In this document: one piece after another, positions 54,053 through 62,282 of the stretch
Numbering within the stretch: the first letter of the stretch is position 1
Layout: each line of letters begins with the position of its first letter
Assembly: GCF_030412785.1 (NCBI RefSeq)
Contig: NZ_CP125295.1
Span: forward strand, 3,782,001-3,846,000
DNA: 64,000 nucleotides
Direction of reading: 5' to 3'
DNA from: Paraburkholderia sabiae
GTDB lineage: Bacteria; Pseudomonadota; Gammaproteobacteria; Burkholderiales; Burkholderiaceae
Program-made: the position numbers and the translations under genes
Notes under the pieces: model-generated
Told to the model about the DNA's origin: nothing
What the model saw: the letters and a program-made list of their open reading frames with translations, nothing else
The model's database searches: none

Positions 54053-55147
54053 TCAGGGCAACGCGGCGTACGCGGTCGCGAGGTGATACGGCGTCGTCGA
54101 CGGCATGTCTTCGCGCGCGACATCGCCTGTTTGCGTTTTGCATTCGATCCAGCCTTGCGCATTCAGAAAGCGCGGCCGGAAACGTTCGATCTGCTGCGGC
54201 AGTACGGCGCGTATAGCCGCGTCGTCGTGAACGGCGAGCGCGCGCAGATACTCCGTCTGCGCCCAGATGCGCTGCGTCGAATCCTTGATGTTGCCTGCTT
54301 CGTCGAGCGCCGCGTGCACGCCGCCCGTCGCCGCGTCGATGCCGCGTTCGTGCGCGAACATGAATGCGCGCGCAAGCGCATCGCGCAGTCCCGAACCGGC
54401 GAGCACGTCGCCCGCCTGCTGCACGAGCCAGAACCATTCGAACTGATGACCCGGTTCGAGCCGGTTGTCCGCGCTGCCCATGGGCAATTCGGCAATACAG
54501 CCTGTCGATTCGTGCACGAAAGTGCGTTCGATCGCGCCACCGAGTTTTGCGAGCGCTGCATCGAAGGCGGCGTCACCCGTGGCTGCGCGTGCCGCGAGCC
54601 ATGCCTCCGTCAGATGCATCAGCGGGTTTTGCAAGGGCATGCCGCCTGTCGTCGAGAAGTCGGCGGCGAGGGCGGCGTGCAGCAGGCCGTTGTCGGCGGC
54701 AAAGCGGTCTTCGATCAGCGACGACGCTTCATGCACGATGCTCAACGCATCGCGATCGCCCGAACGCGCACCGTACTCGGCGCACGCAAACACGACGAAT
54801 GCATGCGTGTAGAGGTCTTTGGTGGTGTCGAGCGGCACGCCGTGTGCGTCTACGCTGTAGAACCAGCCGCCGTGCTTGCTGTCCCGAAACAGACGGTTCA
54901 GCGATTCGAACAGGCGCTGCGCATGCTGTATCTCGCCTGCGAGCGCGAACACGAACATCTGTCGCGCGCACGCCATCGCGCGATAGCGGGTGACAGGCAT
55001 GGGCGTGCGGCCATCGGCGGCGACGGCTTCGTACGGCAGTCCGAGCGCTGCGTTGAACCCCGGTCCGCGCCAGATCGGCAGGATGACGCGCCCGAAGTGG
55101 TCGCGCAGCGCGGCTGCAAGTTCAGGCGTGGTTGCGGTTGCGTTCAT
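54053..55147 (-). CDS. AGE-family epimerase/isomerase, probable D-mannose isomerase
   Basis: 364 residues, (alpha/alpha)6 barrel of the N-acylglucosamine 2-epimerase family. Typical motifs in order: MACARQMFVFALAGEIQHAQ, TKDLYTHAFVVFACAEY, NPLMHLTEAWLAA, EPGHQFEWFWLVQQAG, KDSTQRIWAQTEYLRA and STTPYHLATAY. The conserved His residues (in YTHAF, MHLTEA, PGHQFEW, PYHLA) are the acid/base catalysts. This sub-type interconverts mannose and fructose (YihS/mannose isomerase-like); other aldose-ketose pairs remain possible. Stand-alone; ATG 55147. Confidence 0.87.
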   Translation of the reverse strand: MNATATTPELAAALRDHFGRVILPIWRGPGFNAALGLPYEAVAADGRTPMPVTRYRAMACARQMFVFALAGEIQHAQRLFESLNRLFRDSKHGGWFYSVDAHGVPLDTTKDLYTHAFVVFACAEYGARSGDRDALSIVHEASSLIEDRFAADNGLLHAALAADFSTTGGMPLQNPLMHLTEAWLAARAATGDAAFDAALAKLGGAIERTFVHESTGCIAELPMGSADNRLEPGHQFEWFWLVQQAGDVLAGSGLRDALARAFMFAHERGIDAATGGVHAALDEAGNIKDSTQRIWAQTEYLRALAVHDDAAIRAVLPQQIERFRPRFLNAQGWIECKTQTGDVAREDMPSTTPYHLATAYAALP

Positions 55148-55279
55148 GGTGCGGAGGTTGAAATAGGGATGAAGGGCGCTCGCGCCGGGCTTTCAGCATA
55201 AGGCAAACCGCGCACGCCGGGCAGCGCGGACGCAGCGCCGTAAGGCAAGGTCAACCGGCGACATCACAGGGAGAACGAT

Positions 55280-55966
55280 TTGATCACCAATATGGAACTC
55301 ATTTCCCGGCTCGTGCTCGCGGCGATACTCGGCAGCGTGATCGGCTTCGAGCGCGAGCGGCTTTCATGGGCCGCGGGCCTGCGCACGCATATGCTCGTGT
55401 GCGTCGGCTCGACGCTGATCATGCTCGTGTCGGCATTCGGTTTCGCCGATGTGCTCGGCAACGATCACGTCGTGCTCGATCCGTCGCGGGTCGCCGCGCA
55501 GGTCGTGTCCGGCATCGGCTTTCTCGGCGCCGGTTCGATCCTGTTGCGCGGCGAGATCATCCGCGGGTTGACGACAGCCGCGAGTCTCTGGTCCGTCGCA
55601 GCCGTCGGGCTGGCCGTTGGCGGCGGATTGTACACGGCGTCGATAGCCGCGACGATCATCGTGCTGATCATCCTGGCCGGGATCAAACCGATCGAGAAAC
55701 GCTTCATCACGGTCAAGCAGCGGCGCCAGCTGACGCTGCTCGTCGAGCGCGGCACGATGACGTTCCATTCGCTGCACGAAGCGCTCGGTCCGGCGAGCCC
55801 GCGCGTCAAGCAGTTCGTGATGCAGCAGAGCGACGACGATCCGCAGATGGACGAGGTGATGATCACGCTGCATCGCGTGTCGTCGCTGGAGTTCAAGGCG
55901 ATTTGCGAGCAGTTGCGCGCGCTGCCGGGCGTGAAGGAGTTTCGGGACGCCGGAGAACCGGCGTGA
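55280..55966 (+). CDS. MgtC/SapB family membrane protein
   Basis: 228 residues. TTG at 55280 has CAGGGAG eight bases upstream; ATG 55292 is the alternative. An N-terminal membrane domain of four to five segments has the family signatures GSVIGFERERLSWAAGLRTH, VSGIGFLGAGSILLRGE and IRGLTTAASLW. A C-terminal cytoplasmic ACT-like domain (about 145-225; VERGTMTFHSLHEALG, ITLHRVSSLEFKAICEQLRA) follows. Family members matter for growth at low magnesium and for controlling the F-type ATP synthase; the role here is inferred only. The region before it holds no further gene. Confidence 0.92.
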   Translation: MITNMELISRLVLAAILGSVIGFERERLSWAAGLRTHMLVCVGSTLIMLVSAFGFADVLGNDHVVLDPSRVAAQVVSGIGFLGAGSILLRGEIIRGLTTAASLWSVAAVGLAVGGGLYTASIAATIIVLIILAGIKPIEKRFITVKQRRQLTLLVERGTMTFHSLHEALGPASPRVKQFVMQQSDDDPQMDEVMITLHRVSSLEFKAICEQLRALPGVKEFRDAGEPA

Positions 55967-56107
55967 CATGGTCCGCGCGGGCTGCGGGGCCGGCTTCGTT
56001 TCTGTGTCCCTGTTTGCGTGAGACAATGCGGGCTCTAGAAAAACACCGACGGCAGTGATGACGGGCGCCCCGAAAGGCGACGAACGCTGCGTTCCCGCTT
56101 TTCCTAC

Positions 56108-57217
56108 ATGGCCGATTCCGCAGAATCCACGATTGCCCGTCCGGCGCGCGCCCGTTCGCAAAAGCCGCGCGCATCGACTGTTTCACCCGAAACCGAAAGC
56201 AAGCTGGCGCGCGCCGCGCGCTCGGCGCAGCGCCTCGCGCAACTGAGCGACGCCGCGCGCGACCACAGCACGCTCGACCTCTTTCCCGACGACATCGCGC
56301 GCGCCGAGCAGCAGGCGCTGAACATCGACGTGCGGCAAGGCACGCTGCAAGGCTTCGAATTGCCCCATGTCGTGCTGGCGGCGGCTGGGGCGCCGGAAGG
56401 GAAGGCGGGCACGCGGGCGGCGCGCGGAGCGGCGGTGGCGAAAGATCAAGCCGATCCGCATCACGGGCAGATGGTGATCGATACGGACGTTGCTGAAGGA
56501 GAAGCGCAGGCGGGTTCCGTCGATAGCGATGGCGAAGCCGCCGCGAAGAAGCCGGATGCGCCGGCGCAAGCTGCATCGCTGGCTGCCGCGAGCGTCGTGC
56601 GCAGTGTCACGGCGTTGCGTCAGATGCCCCCGCCGAGCGATGCCGCTGATGTCGCAGATGCGGTCGCGCAGCAGCGTCCTGCGGCAAGTGACGCCGATGA
56701 TGTGCCGGTTGCGTTGGCCGATGCGCCCGCGCCTGCCGCCTCGCACTTCGCGCCGCCGCCTCCGACGCATACGCCGCGCGCCACGCCCGAACTGGATCAC
56801 GCGCGCGCGACCGCGTTCGCCGACACCGTCGATGCACTCTACGGCGTGATCGCCGACCAGCGCCGCGCCGCCGTAGACCATACGCGGCGCATGAAATGGA
56901 TGTTGACGATCGTCGTGTGCGCGTTGCTGATGACCATCGCGATCGGCATCACGCAGACAATGCTGCTGTTCCGCCTCGCGCGTCAGTCGACCGCGCACGA
57001 ACAGCGCATCGAACAGATGTTGCTGAACCAGCAGGCCACGCTGGCGACGCTGCTCGACACCGATTCATCGACGACCAGCCTTCCCGTTAGCGCCGTTCAA
57101 ACTCCCGCACCCGTGGCGGCGGCTCCGACGCCAGCGCCGCCGGCTGCGAAGCCCGCCGAAGCGCACGCCAGCCACGCGCATCACGCTCAACGGCGCAAGT
57201 CAGCACACACTCACTAA
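56108..57217 (+). CDS. Hypothetical single-pass membrane protein, Ala/Pro-rich (369 aa)
   Basis: A long disordered Ala/Asp/Pro-rich N-terminal part (about 1-225), a helical stretch (TAFADTVDALYGVIADQRRA), one membrane segment (about 264-287, MLTIVVCALLMTIAIGITQT), a short coiled coil (HEQRIEQMLLNQQATLATLL), and a low-complexity tail rich in Pro, Ala and His (HASHAHHAQRRKSAHTH). No enzyme motif. The plus-strand start ATG 56108 lacks a strong ribosome site. A type II membrane topology with most of the chain in the cytoplasm is likely. I do not recognise a family; similar proteins are common as hypotheticals in Burkholderiaceae. Confidence 0.8.
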   Translation: MADSAESTIARPARARSQKPRASTVSPETESKLARAARSAQRLAQLSDAARDHSTLDLFPDDIARAEQQALNIDVRQGTLQGFELPHVVLAAAGAPEGKAGTRAARGAAVAKDQADPHHGQMVIDTDVAEGEAQAGSVDSDGEAAAKKPDAPAQAASLAAASVVRSVTALRQMPPPSDAADVADAVAQQRPAASDADDVPVALADAPAPAASHFAPPPPTHTPRATPELDHARATAFADTVDALYGVIADQRRAAVDHTRRMKWMLTIVVCALLMTIAIGITQTMLLFRLARQSTAHEQRIEQMLLNQQATLATLLDTDSSTTSLPVSAVQTPAPVAAAPTPAPPAAKPAEAHASHAHHAQRRKSAHTH

Positions 57218-57475
57218 GTCTCTCGATGCCAGCCGCTGTTCCATGCGGCTGGTCTTATCGAACAAATGTCGCGTCAAATAAGCAACTAACTGTCTGATTC
57301 CTCGCCTCCCCGAAGGCGCAAGCGGCGTTGTTGTATTCACGCATCGATGTTCTGCAAAACAGGGGCAGGTCTGGATGCCGCATTCTACGGACATGTTGCG
57401 ATGCAATATGAATGAATCGAACCTGCGGCGAACCACCACACCAAAAATTTGCTGCAATGCACTAGCGCGAATCTA

Positions 57476-57511
57476 GGGAAAACCCTATACTTCTTCTTAA
57501 GGGAAAACCCT
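57476..57511 (+). promoter_or_regulatory. Paired AGGG-A(3/4)-CCCT sites upstream of the DUF3563 gene
   Basis: AGGGAAACCCT (57476-57486) and AGGGAAAACCCT (57500-57511): two palindromic motifs with centres about 24.5 bp apart, in an AT-rich leader 28 bp before the start codon. A likely regulator target. A related motif occurs at 4200-4210. Confidence 0.55.
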
Positions 57512-57538
57512 GAATCACCAACCAAACCGGGAGTCGCC

Positions 57539-57697
57539 ATGAACTATCTTTTCGCGCTGTTCCAAAAGGTTAGCGACCTCTTCGCGTCGCCTCACTTGCC
57601 TCTGGATTCGGATTATTCGTTCGAAGCACGTCATCGCGAAGCGGAGCGTGTTCGCAAGTCGCAAGCAACCTTGTTCGGCATCCGTCTGACCGACTAA
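57539..57697 (+). CDS. DUF3563-family small protein (52 aa)
   Basis: ATG 57539 with GGGAG directly upstream. Sequence type MNYLFALFQKVSDLFASP then a charged helix FEARHREAERVRKSQATLF. This is the typical size and pattern of DUF3563 proteins, found mainly in Burkholderiales. An amphipathic N-terminal helix may associate with membranes. Function unknown. Own terminator at 57767-57797 and own regulatory motifs, so a single-gene transcript. Confidence 0.85.
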   Translation: MNYLFALFQKVSDLFASPHLPLDSDYSFEARHREAERVRKSQATLFGIRLTD

Positions 57698-57766
57698 ATC
57701 GGCAAGACGTCCAACAAAAAGACGTTGCACTGCGCATCTCGCCGCCATCCAGAAGCGGCGAAACTG

Positions 57767-57797
57767 AAAAGCCCGGCTTGCCGGGCTTTTGTTTTTT
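57767..57797 (+). terminator. Terminator of the DUF3563 gene
   Basis: AAAAGCCCGGC (57767-57777) pairs with 57780-57790, followed by GTTTTTT. Seventy bases after the stop codon. Confidence 0.88.
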
Positions 57798-58144
57798 CGG
57801 CTGCTGCACGCCGCGCGGCGGCGTGGAAATCAGGATTTCGCCGTTGCGCGCGTCGTCATAATCGGCCGCGCATTATTTCTCGGCCGAAATGAATGTAACA
57901 GCCGCTTTAACGGAAACCCGCCGCCGCGATTAGCCGGCACGCATAAGGCCTTCTGAAATCACAGGGATTCCCCGGACGAGCCGCCATTCGACGCCGACGA
58001 TCTATGAAATGTGCGCTTACAAGTCCTCACGTCTGTGAAAGTTCTGCGCCGCTAAAGTGGGTCTCAAGCGAACGGCGTAAATCTCAAGACCGTCCTGGTC
58101 GATCCAGCCGTCGCTCGCAACGAAACTCGAAAGGGAGAATAGCC

Positions 58145-58423
58145 ATGAATGCCTTCAAGAAGACTTCGCGTTCGATCGTCGCCGCCCTGATCGCCGGTGG
58201 CGCTCTGCTCGGCGCCGGCAGCGCCTTCGCGCAACACGCCCCCGTTTATGCGCAGCCGCACATGATGCCCGTCGGCGTGCAGGTCAATATCGGCTGGCAC
58301 GGCGACCGTTACTGGGATGGCCACCGTTACTGGGCGCATGACGACTGGATGCGTCATCACCCGCACGACCATGATCCGTACCACGATCACGGCCACCGTC
58401 CGCCGCCGCCGCGTTACTACTAA
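58145..58423 (+). CDS. Small exported His/Tyr-rich protein (92 aa)
   Basis: ATG 58145 with AGGGAG upstream. The signal peptide (about 29 residues, LIAGGALLGAGSAFA) is followed by QHAPVYAQ. The mature part is dominated by aromatic and His residues: WHGDRYWDGHRYWAHDDWMR then HHPHDHDPYHDHGHRPPPPR. The WxGxRYW pattern recalls the WXXGXW-repeat exported proteins, and the His/Asp cluster could bind divalent metals such as Ni, Cu or Zn (inference). Stand-alone, with its own terminator at 58475-58512. Confidence 0.82.
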   Translation: MNAFKKTSRSIVAALIAGGALLGAGSAFAQHAPVYAQPHMMPVGVQVNIGWHGDRYWDGHRYWAHDDWMRHHPHDHDPYHDHGHRPPPPRYY

Positions 58424-58474
58424 TGCGCTGACGGCAAACCTGGCGGCGTCTGGGAAAGACGCTGCCAGGACGAA

Positions 58475-58512
58475 CAAGGGCCGGCCCGCTCGCAAGAGCG
58501 CGCCGGCCCTTG
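58475..58512. terminator. Terminator after the His-rich protein gene
   Basis: An 11-bp outer stem (58475-58485 with 58502-58512) plus an inner 5-bp stem (CGCTC/GAGCG) closed by CAA-type loop bases. The T tail is short (TTGTTG). Confidence 0.75.
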
Positions 58513-58599
58513 TTGTATCTGGCGTCGGAAAAACCAGATTGATCGGTGATAAGAGACCGTTCGGTCCACAACATCAGGACGCAACGCACGAGCGCATGA

Positions 58600-58785
58600 A
58601 CCGTTAGCCATTGCTGAACACGTTCACTCGCGCTTTGCTTTCGGACAACATACGAGTTCTTTATTCTTGGCCTTGTCCTGATCGAAGGGACTGGGCATCA
58701 GCAATCTCCCGACGAAGTGAGCGTCAGCGTCTCGCGTCGTCTTTTGTGCACGCAGATTCCCCTGATCTGCGTGCATTTTTTTTTA
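58600..58785 (+). ncRNA. Candidate small RNA ending in a strong orphan terminator
   Basis: Between the preceding gene's terminator and the next gene at 58814 lies an unexplained Rho-independent terminator: an 11-bp perfect stem (58747-58757 with 58765-58775), 7-nt loop, nine T residues (58776-58784). No coding frame with a ribosome site leads into it, so a noncoding transcript is plausible. The 5' end is a guess; I found no convincing promoter. It might instead be a leader terminator (attenuator) of the gene at 58814. Confidence 0.4.
58747..58784 (+). terminator. Very strong intrinsic terminator with nine-T tail
   Basis: TGCACGCAGAT / ATCTGCGTGCA stem with TCCCCTG loop and an uninterrupted T run. 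It ends 30 bases before the start codon of the small gene at 58814 and 324 bases after the last upstream gene. Confidence 0.93.
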
Positions 58786-58813
58786 CCTGCACATGAGAAG
58801 AAAGGAGCCACGT

Positions 58814-59035
58814 ATGCGTTTATCGACTGCCTGCAAACTGAACGTGATGTATGTCGCGTTCACCATCGGCGCATTGCTCGCCGACATCCCGTTGCTGCTT
58901 GCACACGAAAAGCCGGCGAGCGCGCCGGACGCAATCGGCACAGCCGTCATCACGGAAGGCGCGAGAGATTGCAATCGTGACGGCGGATCGCGATGTATTT
59001 ACAGCAACGCGCGAACGCTTTCTGATTCCCGATGA
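58814..59035 (+). CDS. Small exported hypothetical protein (73 aa)
   Basis: ATG 58814 has AAAGGAGCCACGT directly upstream, one of the best ribosome sites here. The N-terminal hydrophobic segment (KLNVMYVAFTIGALLADIPL) predicts a signal peptide or anchor, followed by about 40 polar residues with two Cys (RDCNRDGGSRCIYS) that could form a disulfide. No family recognised. A terminator sits immediately upstream, so expression needs either read-through or a promoter overlapping the hairpin. Confidence 0.6.
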   Translation: MRLSTACKLNVMYVAFTIGALLADIPLLLAHEKPASAPDAIGTAVITEGARDCNRDGGSRCIYSNARTLSDSR

Positions 59036-59352
59036 GGTTCACTAGCTCGACGGCAATTCGGTCTCAACGGATGCGAAGCCGACTTCGCTGTCGGCGGCGG
59101 ATACAAATACCCGAATGGTGGCTCTGGCGCTTCCATGTTGTCTTCCCGTCACAGAATGTTGACAGTTCTGGACGATACCTTGCGAGTCACACAGCCGGTA
59201 GGCGCAGCACCGATGAACGCGTCAAGCAATGCCTAACGCAACGATAGCCGTGCACAGTGCTTGCTCGCCGTGGCGAGCAGGCACGCATGTTATCGTGGGC
59301 AAGGAAGGCGGCGCTGCCGCCCATCGTCATCCACTCCATAGCGGCACACACC
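59036..59352. other. Intergenic region, no gene recognised
   Basis: About 315 bp before the flavin-reductase gene. It contains short open frames without ribosome sites and no clear repeat or hairpin. Confidence 0.4.
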
Positions 59353-59967
59353 ATGTCGGATGTCTATTTCTACGATCCCGCCGCAGGCCACGGCCTGCCC
59401 CACGACCCGTTCAAGGCGATCGTCGCGCCGCGCCTGATCGGCTGGGTCTCGACGCGCTCGGCAAGCGGCCGGCTGAACCTCGCGCCATACAGTTTCTTCG
59501 GCGCGTTTGCCACGTTTCCGTCGATCATCGGTTTCTCCAGCGAGGGCCGCAAGGACAGCATCCGCAACATCGAAGAGACGCGCGAGTTCGTCTGGAATCT
59601 CGCGACGCGGCCGCTCGCCGAACAGATGAACCGCTCGTCCGCGCCCGTCGCGCCCGAAGTCGACGAATTCGCGTTGTCGGGCCTCACGCCCGTCGAAGGG
59701 CGCAACGTGGCGGTGCCGCATGTCGGCGAATCGCCGGCTGCGCTCGAATGCAAGCTGCTGCAGGTCGTGCAGCTTCACGACCTGAACGGCACGCCGATGG
59801 ACAACTGGCTCGCGCTTGGCCAGGTGGTCGGCGTGCATATCCAGAACGCGTATCTGAAGGATGGTTTGTTCGACACCCACGCCGCGCAGCCAATCATGCG
59901 CGCGGGTTATCGCGCCGACTACGCGCAGATCGGCGAGATGTTCCAGATGATTCGTCCGACATCCTGA
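59353..59967 (+). CDS. Flavin reductase-like, FMN-binding protein
   Basis: 204 residues from ATG 59353 (MSDVYFYDPAAGHGLPHDPF). Split-barrel flavin reductase fold with the conserved RLIGWVSTRSASGRLNLAPY and SFFGAFATFPSIIGFSSEGR, then KDSIRNIEETREFVWNLAT for FMN contacts. The C-terminal half has LQVVQLHDLNG and GQVVGVHI strands. Such proteins reduce or bind FMN and often serve as partners of flavin monooxygenases; none is adjacent here. Convergent with the PHA depolymerase gene, 20 bp between stops. Confidence 0.9.
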   Translation: MSDVYFYDPAAGHGLPHDPFKAIVAPRLIGWVSTRSASGRLNLAPYSFFGAFATFPSIIGFSSEGRKDSIRNIEETREFVWNLATRPLAEQMNRSSAPVAPEVDEFALSGLTPVEGRNVAVPHVGESPAALECKLLQVVQLHDLNGTPMDNWLALGQVVGVHIQNAYLKDGLFDTHAAQPIMRAGYRADYAQIGEMFQMIRPTS

Positions 59968-59987
59968 CTATCGCCCGACTCCGTTGT

Positions 59988-61370
59988 TCATTCGGTCGCG
60001 GCTTCGTCGGAGGACAGATCGATGTCGGCGGCTTCCGCGGCGGCGGGCGTCGTGCCCGCCGGCGACGCGGCGCTCGATGCCGCAGCAGGCGCGAGCGTCA
60101 ACGAGCTTCGCTTGCCGCGCGTGGCAACGGGCACGGCGCGCGGCTCGTTGTCGTGAATCACGGCGCGAATGCGCGGATAGATCTGCCGCTCCCAACGCTG
60201 TCCGTTGAACACGCCGTAGTGCCCGACGCCCGTCTGCACATGATGCGTCTTCAGATACGGCCGAAGCCTGTCGCACAGATCCTGGGCAGCGAGCGTCTGT
60301 CCGACGGCGCAGATATCGTCGCGCTCGCCCTCCACTGTGAATAGCGCAGTGCGCCTGATCTTCGATGGCTCGACGCGCCGTCCTTTCACTTCCAGTTCAT
60401 GCAGCGGCAGCGCATGCCGCTGAAAGACGGTATCGACGGTCTCGAGGTAAAAGTCCGCTGTCAGGTCCATCGTCGCGAAGTATTCTTCATAGAACACGCG
60501 AATGGCCTCGGCCTTTTCCGGGTCGCCTTTCGAGCGCTCGTGATACATCGTTTCGAACGACTCCAGATGCCGTTCGAGATTCATCGACATGAATGCGTTC
60601 AGTTGCACGAAGCCCGGATAGACGCGCCGGAACGCGCCGCGAAAGCCGAACGGCACAGCGCTGATCAGATTCTGTTCGAACCATTCGATCGGTTTGCTCT
60701 TCGCAAGCTCGTTGACGCGCGTCGGGTTCACGCGTGTGTCGATCGGGCCCGCCATCAGCGTCATGCTCGCGGGCTGCGCGGGATGATCGTCGGCGGCCAT
60801 CAACGCGACGGCAGCGAGCGCGGCAACGGTCGGCTGACAGACGGCGAGCAGATGCGTGCCCTGGCCGATCGTGTCGGTGAAATCGATCACGTGCTGCACG
60901 AACTCGTCGAAACCGAAGCGTCCCGCCGCTAACGGCACGTCGCGCGGATTGTGCCAGTCGGTGATATAGACGTCGTGCTCGGCGAGCATCGTGCGAACGG
61001 TGCCGCGCAGAAGCGTCGCGAAGTGGCCCGACATCGGCACGATCACGAGCACGCGCGGCTGCGGCACGTCGAACGACGCGTGCTTGCGGAAATGCAGCAG
61101 CGAACAGAAGGGCGTGGACTGCACGACTTCTTCATGCACGTCGACCGGCTGTCCTTCGACATCGACGCTGCCAATGCCGAACGGTGGACGCACATGCGTG
61201 AGGCCCGCGAGCGTCAGCAAATCGGCCGATGCGCGCAACGTCCGGCCGGACGGCGTGGCTGCGTATTCGGGCCACGCGTCGAGCGCGCCGCGCACTAGCG
61301 ACGCGCCGTGACGCAGCGGCATCATGAAGTTGGCGAACGCCTGGTACGCCGGATAAGCGAGCGGATTCAT
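59988..61370 (-). CDS. phaZ: Intracellular polyhydroxyalkanoate depolymerase
   Basis: 460 residues from ATG 61370 (MNPLAYPAYQAFANFMMPLR). Alpha/beta hydrolase with Cys instead of Ser as nucleophile: Cys178 in LLAVCQPTVAAL. The acid and base are in TVEGERDDIC and GVGHYGVFNG. These match the PhaZ of Cupriavidus and Burkholderia, which mobilises stored PHB granules by hydrolysis or thiolysis. The last ~50 residues (after RAVIHDNEPRAVPVATRGKR) are an Ala-rich, acidic-tipped tail (DIDLSSDEAATE) beyond the conserved domain. An in-frame start further upstream (61475) is less likely. Confidence 0.94.
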   Translation of the reverse strand: MNPLAYPAYQAFANFMMPLRHGASLVRGALDAWPEYAATPSGRTLRASADLLTLAGLTHVRPPFGIGSVDVEGQPVDVHEEVVQSTPFCSLLHFRKHASFDVPQPRVLVIVPMSGHFATLLRGTVRTMLAEHDVYITDWHNPRDVPLAAGRFGFDEFVQHVIDFTDTIGQGTHLLAVCQPTVAALAAVALMAADDHPAQPASMTLMAGPIDTRVNPTRVNELAKSKPIEWFEQNLISAVPFGFRGAFRRVYPGFVQLNAFMSMNLERHLESFETMYHERSKGDPEKAEAIRVFYEEYFATMDLTADFYLETVDTVFQRHALPLHELEVKGRRVEPSKIRRTALFTVEGERDDICAVGQTLAAQDLCDRLRPYLKTHHVQTGVGHYGVFNGQRWERQIYPRIRAVIHDNEPRAVPVATRGKRSSLTLAPAAASSAASPAGTTPAAAEAADIDLSSDEAATE

Positions 61371-61593
61371 GGCTTCGCACAAGATGAGAACCTGGCGCGA
61401 TATGAGGCAAGTCATATGCCAGTGAAGCGGCAAGCGGCCTCGACGGAATGGTGCGCCACGAACCCGCATTGGCATAGCCCTTGCGCTTCAATGCGCGAGG
61501 TGCCTGTCGTGCCGCGTATTGGTGCGTCCATGCACGGCATCGTGCATCGCGGGCTGCGAACGGCGGCGCGATGATCCTTCAAGGAGCGAAGCA

Positions 61594-62244
61594 ATGGCGA
61601 ACACGCTGACCATCAGTAGCCGCAACTATTCTTCGTGGTCGCTGCGCGGCTGGCTGCTCGCGAAGTTCAGCGGCCTGCCGTTCGAAGAGATCGTGATGCC
61701 CGTCGACGATCCCGCCGCGCGCGCCGAACTGTTGCTGCTGTCGCCGTCGATACTTGTGCCGTGTCTCGTGCACGACGGTATCAAGGTGTGGGACACGCTG
61801 GCGATCGCCGAGTATCTGAATGAAGTGCGCCCTGAAGCGGGGCTGTTGCCGAAAGACCGCAAGGCGCGTGCACATTGCCGCGCGATCTGCGGCGAAATGC
61901 ATTCGGGTTTCAGTTCGTTGCGCTCGGCGCTGCCGATGAACCTGAAAGCGCACTTTCCGGGCTTCAAGGTATGGGCGCGCGCGCAGTCCGATATCGACCG
62001 TATCGTGACGATCTGGCGCGAGTGTCTGGAGGAATACGGCGGGCCGTATCTGTTCGGCGAGCGAAGCGCCGCGGACGCGATGTATGCGCCCGTCGTCACG
62101 CGCTTCGTTACCTATGACGTGCAGCTCGATCCCGATATCGTCGCCTACGGGGAGCGCATTCTCGCGCTGCCCGAGATGCAACAGTGGATCGCCGAAGCAC
62201 AGAAGGAAGTCGACGAAATCGACGAACTCGACGTCGAGTTCTAG
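61594..62244 (+). CDS. Glutathione S-transferase family protein
   Basis: 216 residues from ATG 61594 (AAGGAGCGAAGC upstream). N-terminal thioredoxin-like domain with ISSRNYSSWSLRGWLLAKFS, the Ser-rich loop expected to contact glutathione, and the cis-Pro region PSILVPCLVHDG; then all-helical C-terminal domain (IAEYLNEVRPEAGLLPKDRK onward, CGEMHSGFSSLRSALPMNL). It ends acidic (VDEIDELDVEF). Substrate unknown. Head-to-head with phaZ across about 220 bp, tail-to-tail with the MCP gene. Confidence 0.92.
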   Translation: MANTLTISSRNYSSWSLRGWLLAKFSGLPFEEIVMPVDDPAARAELLLLSPSILVPCLVHDGIKVWDTLAIAEYLNEVRPEAGLLPKDRKARAHCRAICGEMHSGFSSLRSALPMNLKAHFPGFKVWARAQSDIDRIVTIWRECLEEYGGPYLFGERSAADAMYAPVVTRFVTYDVQLDPDIVAYGERILALPEMQQWIAEAQKEVDEIDELDVEF

Positions 62245-62282
62245 CGCGCGGCGCACGGAGCGCCGCGCTGTTTCTACAGCTT

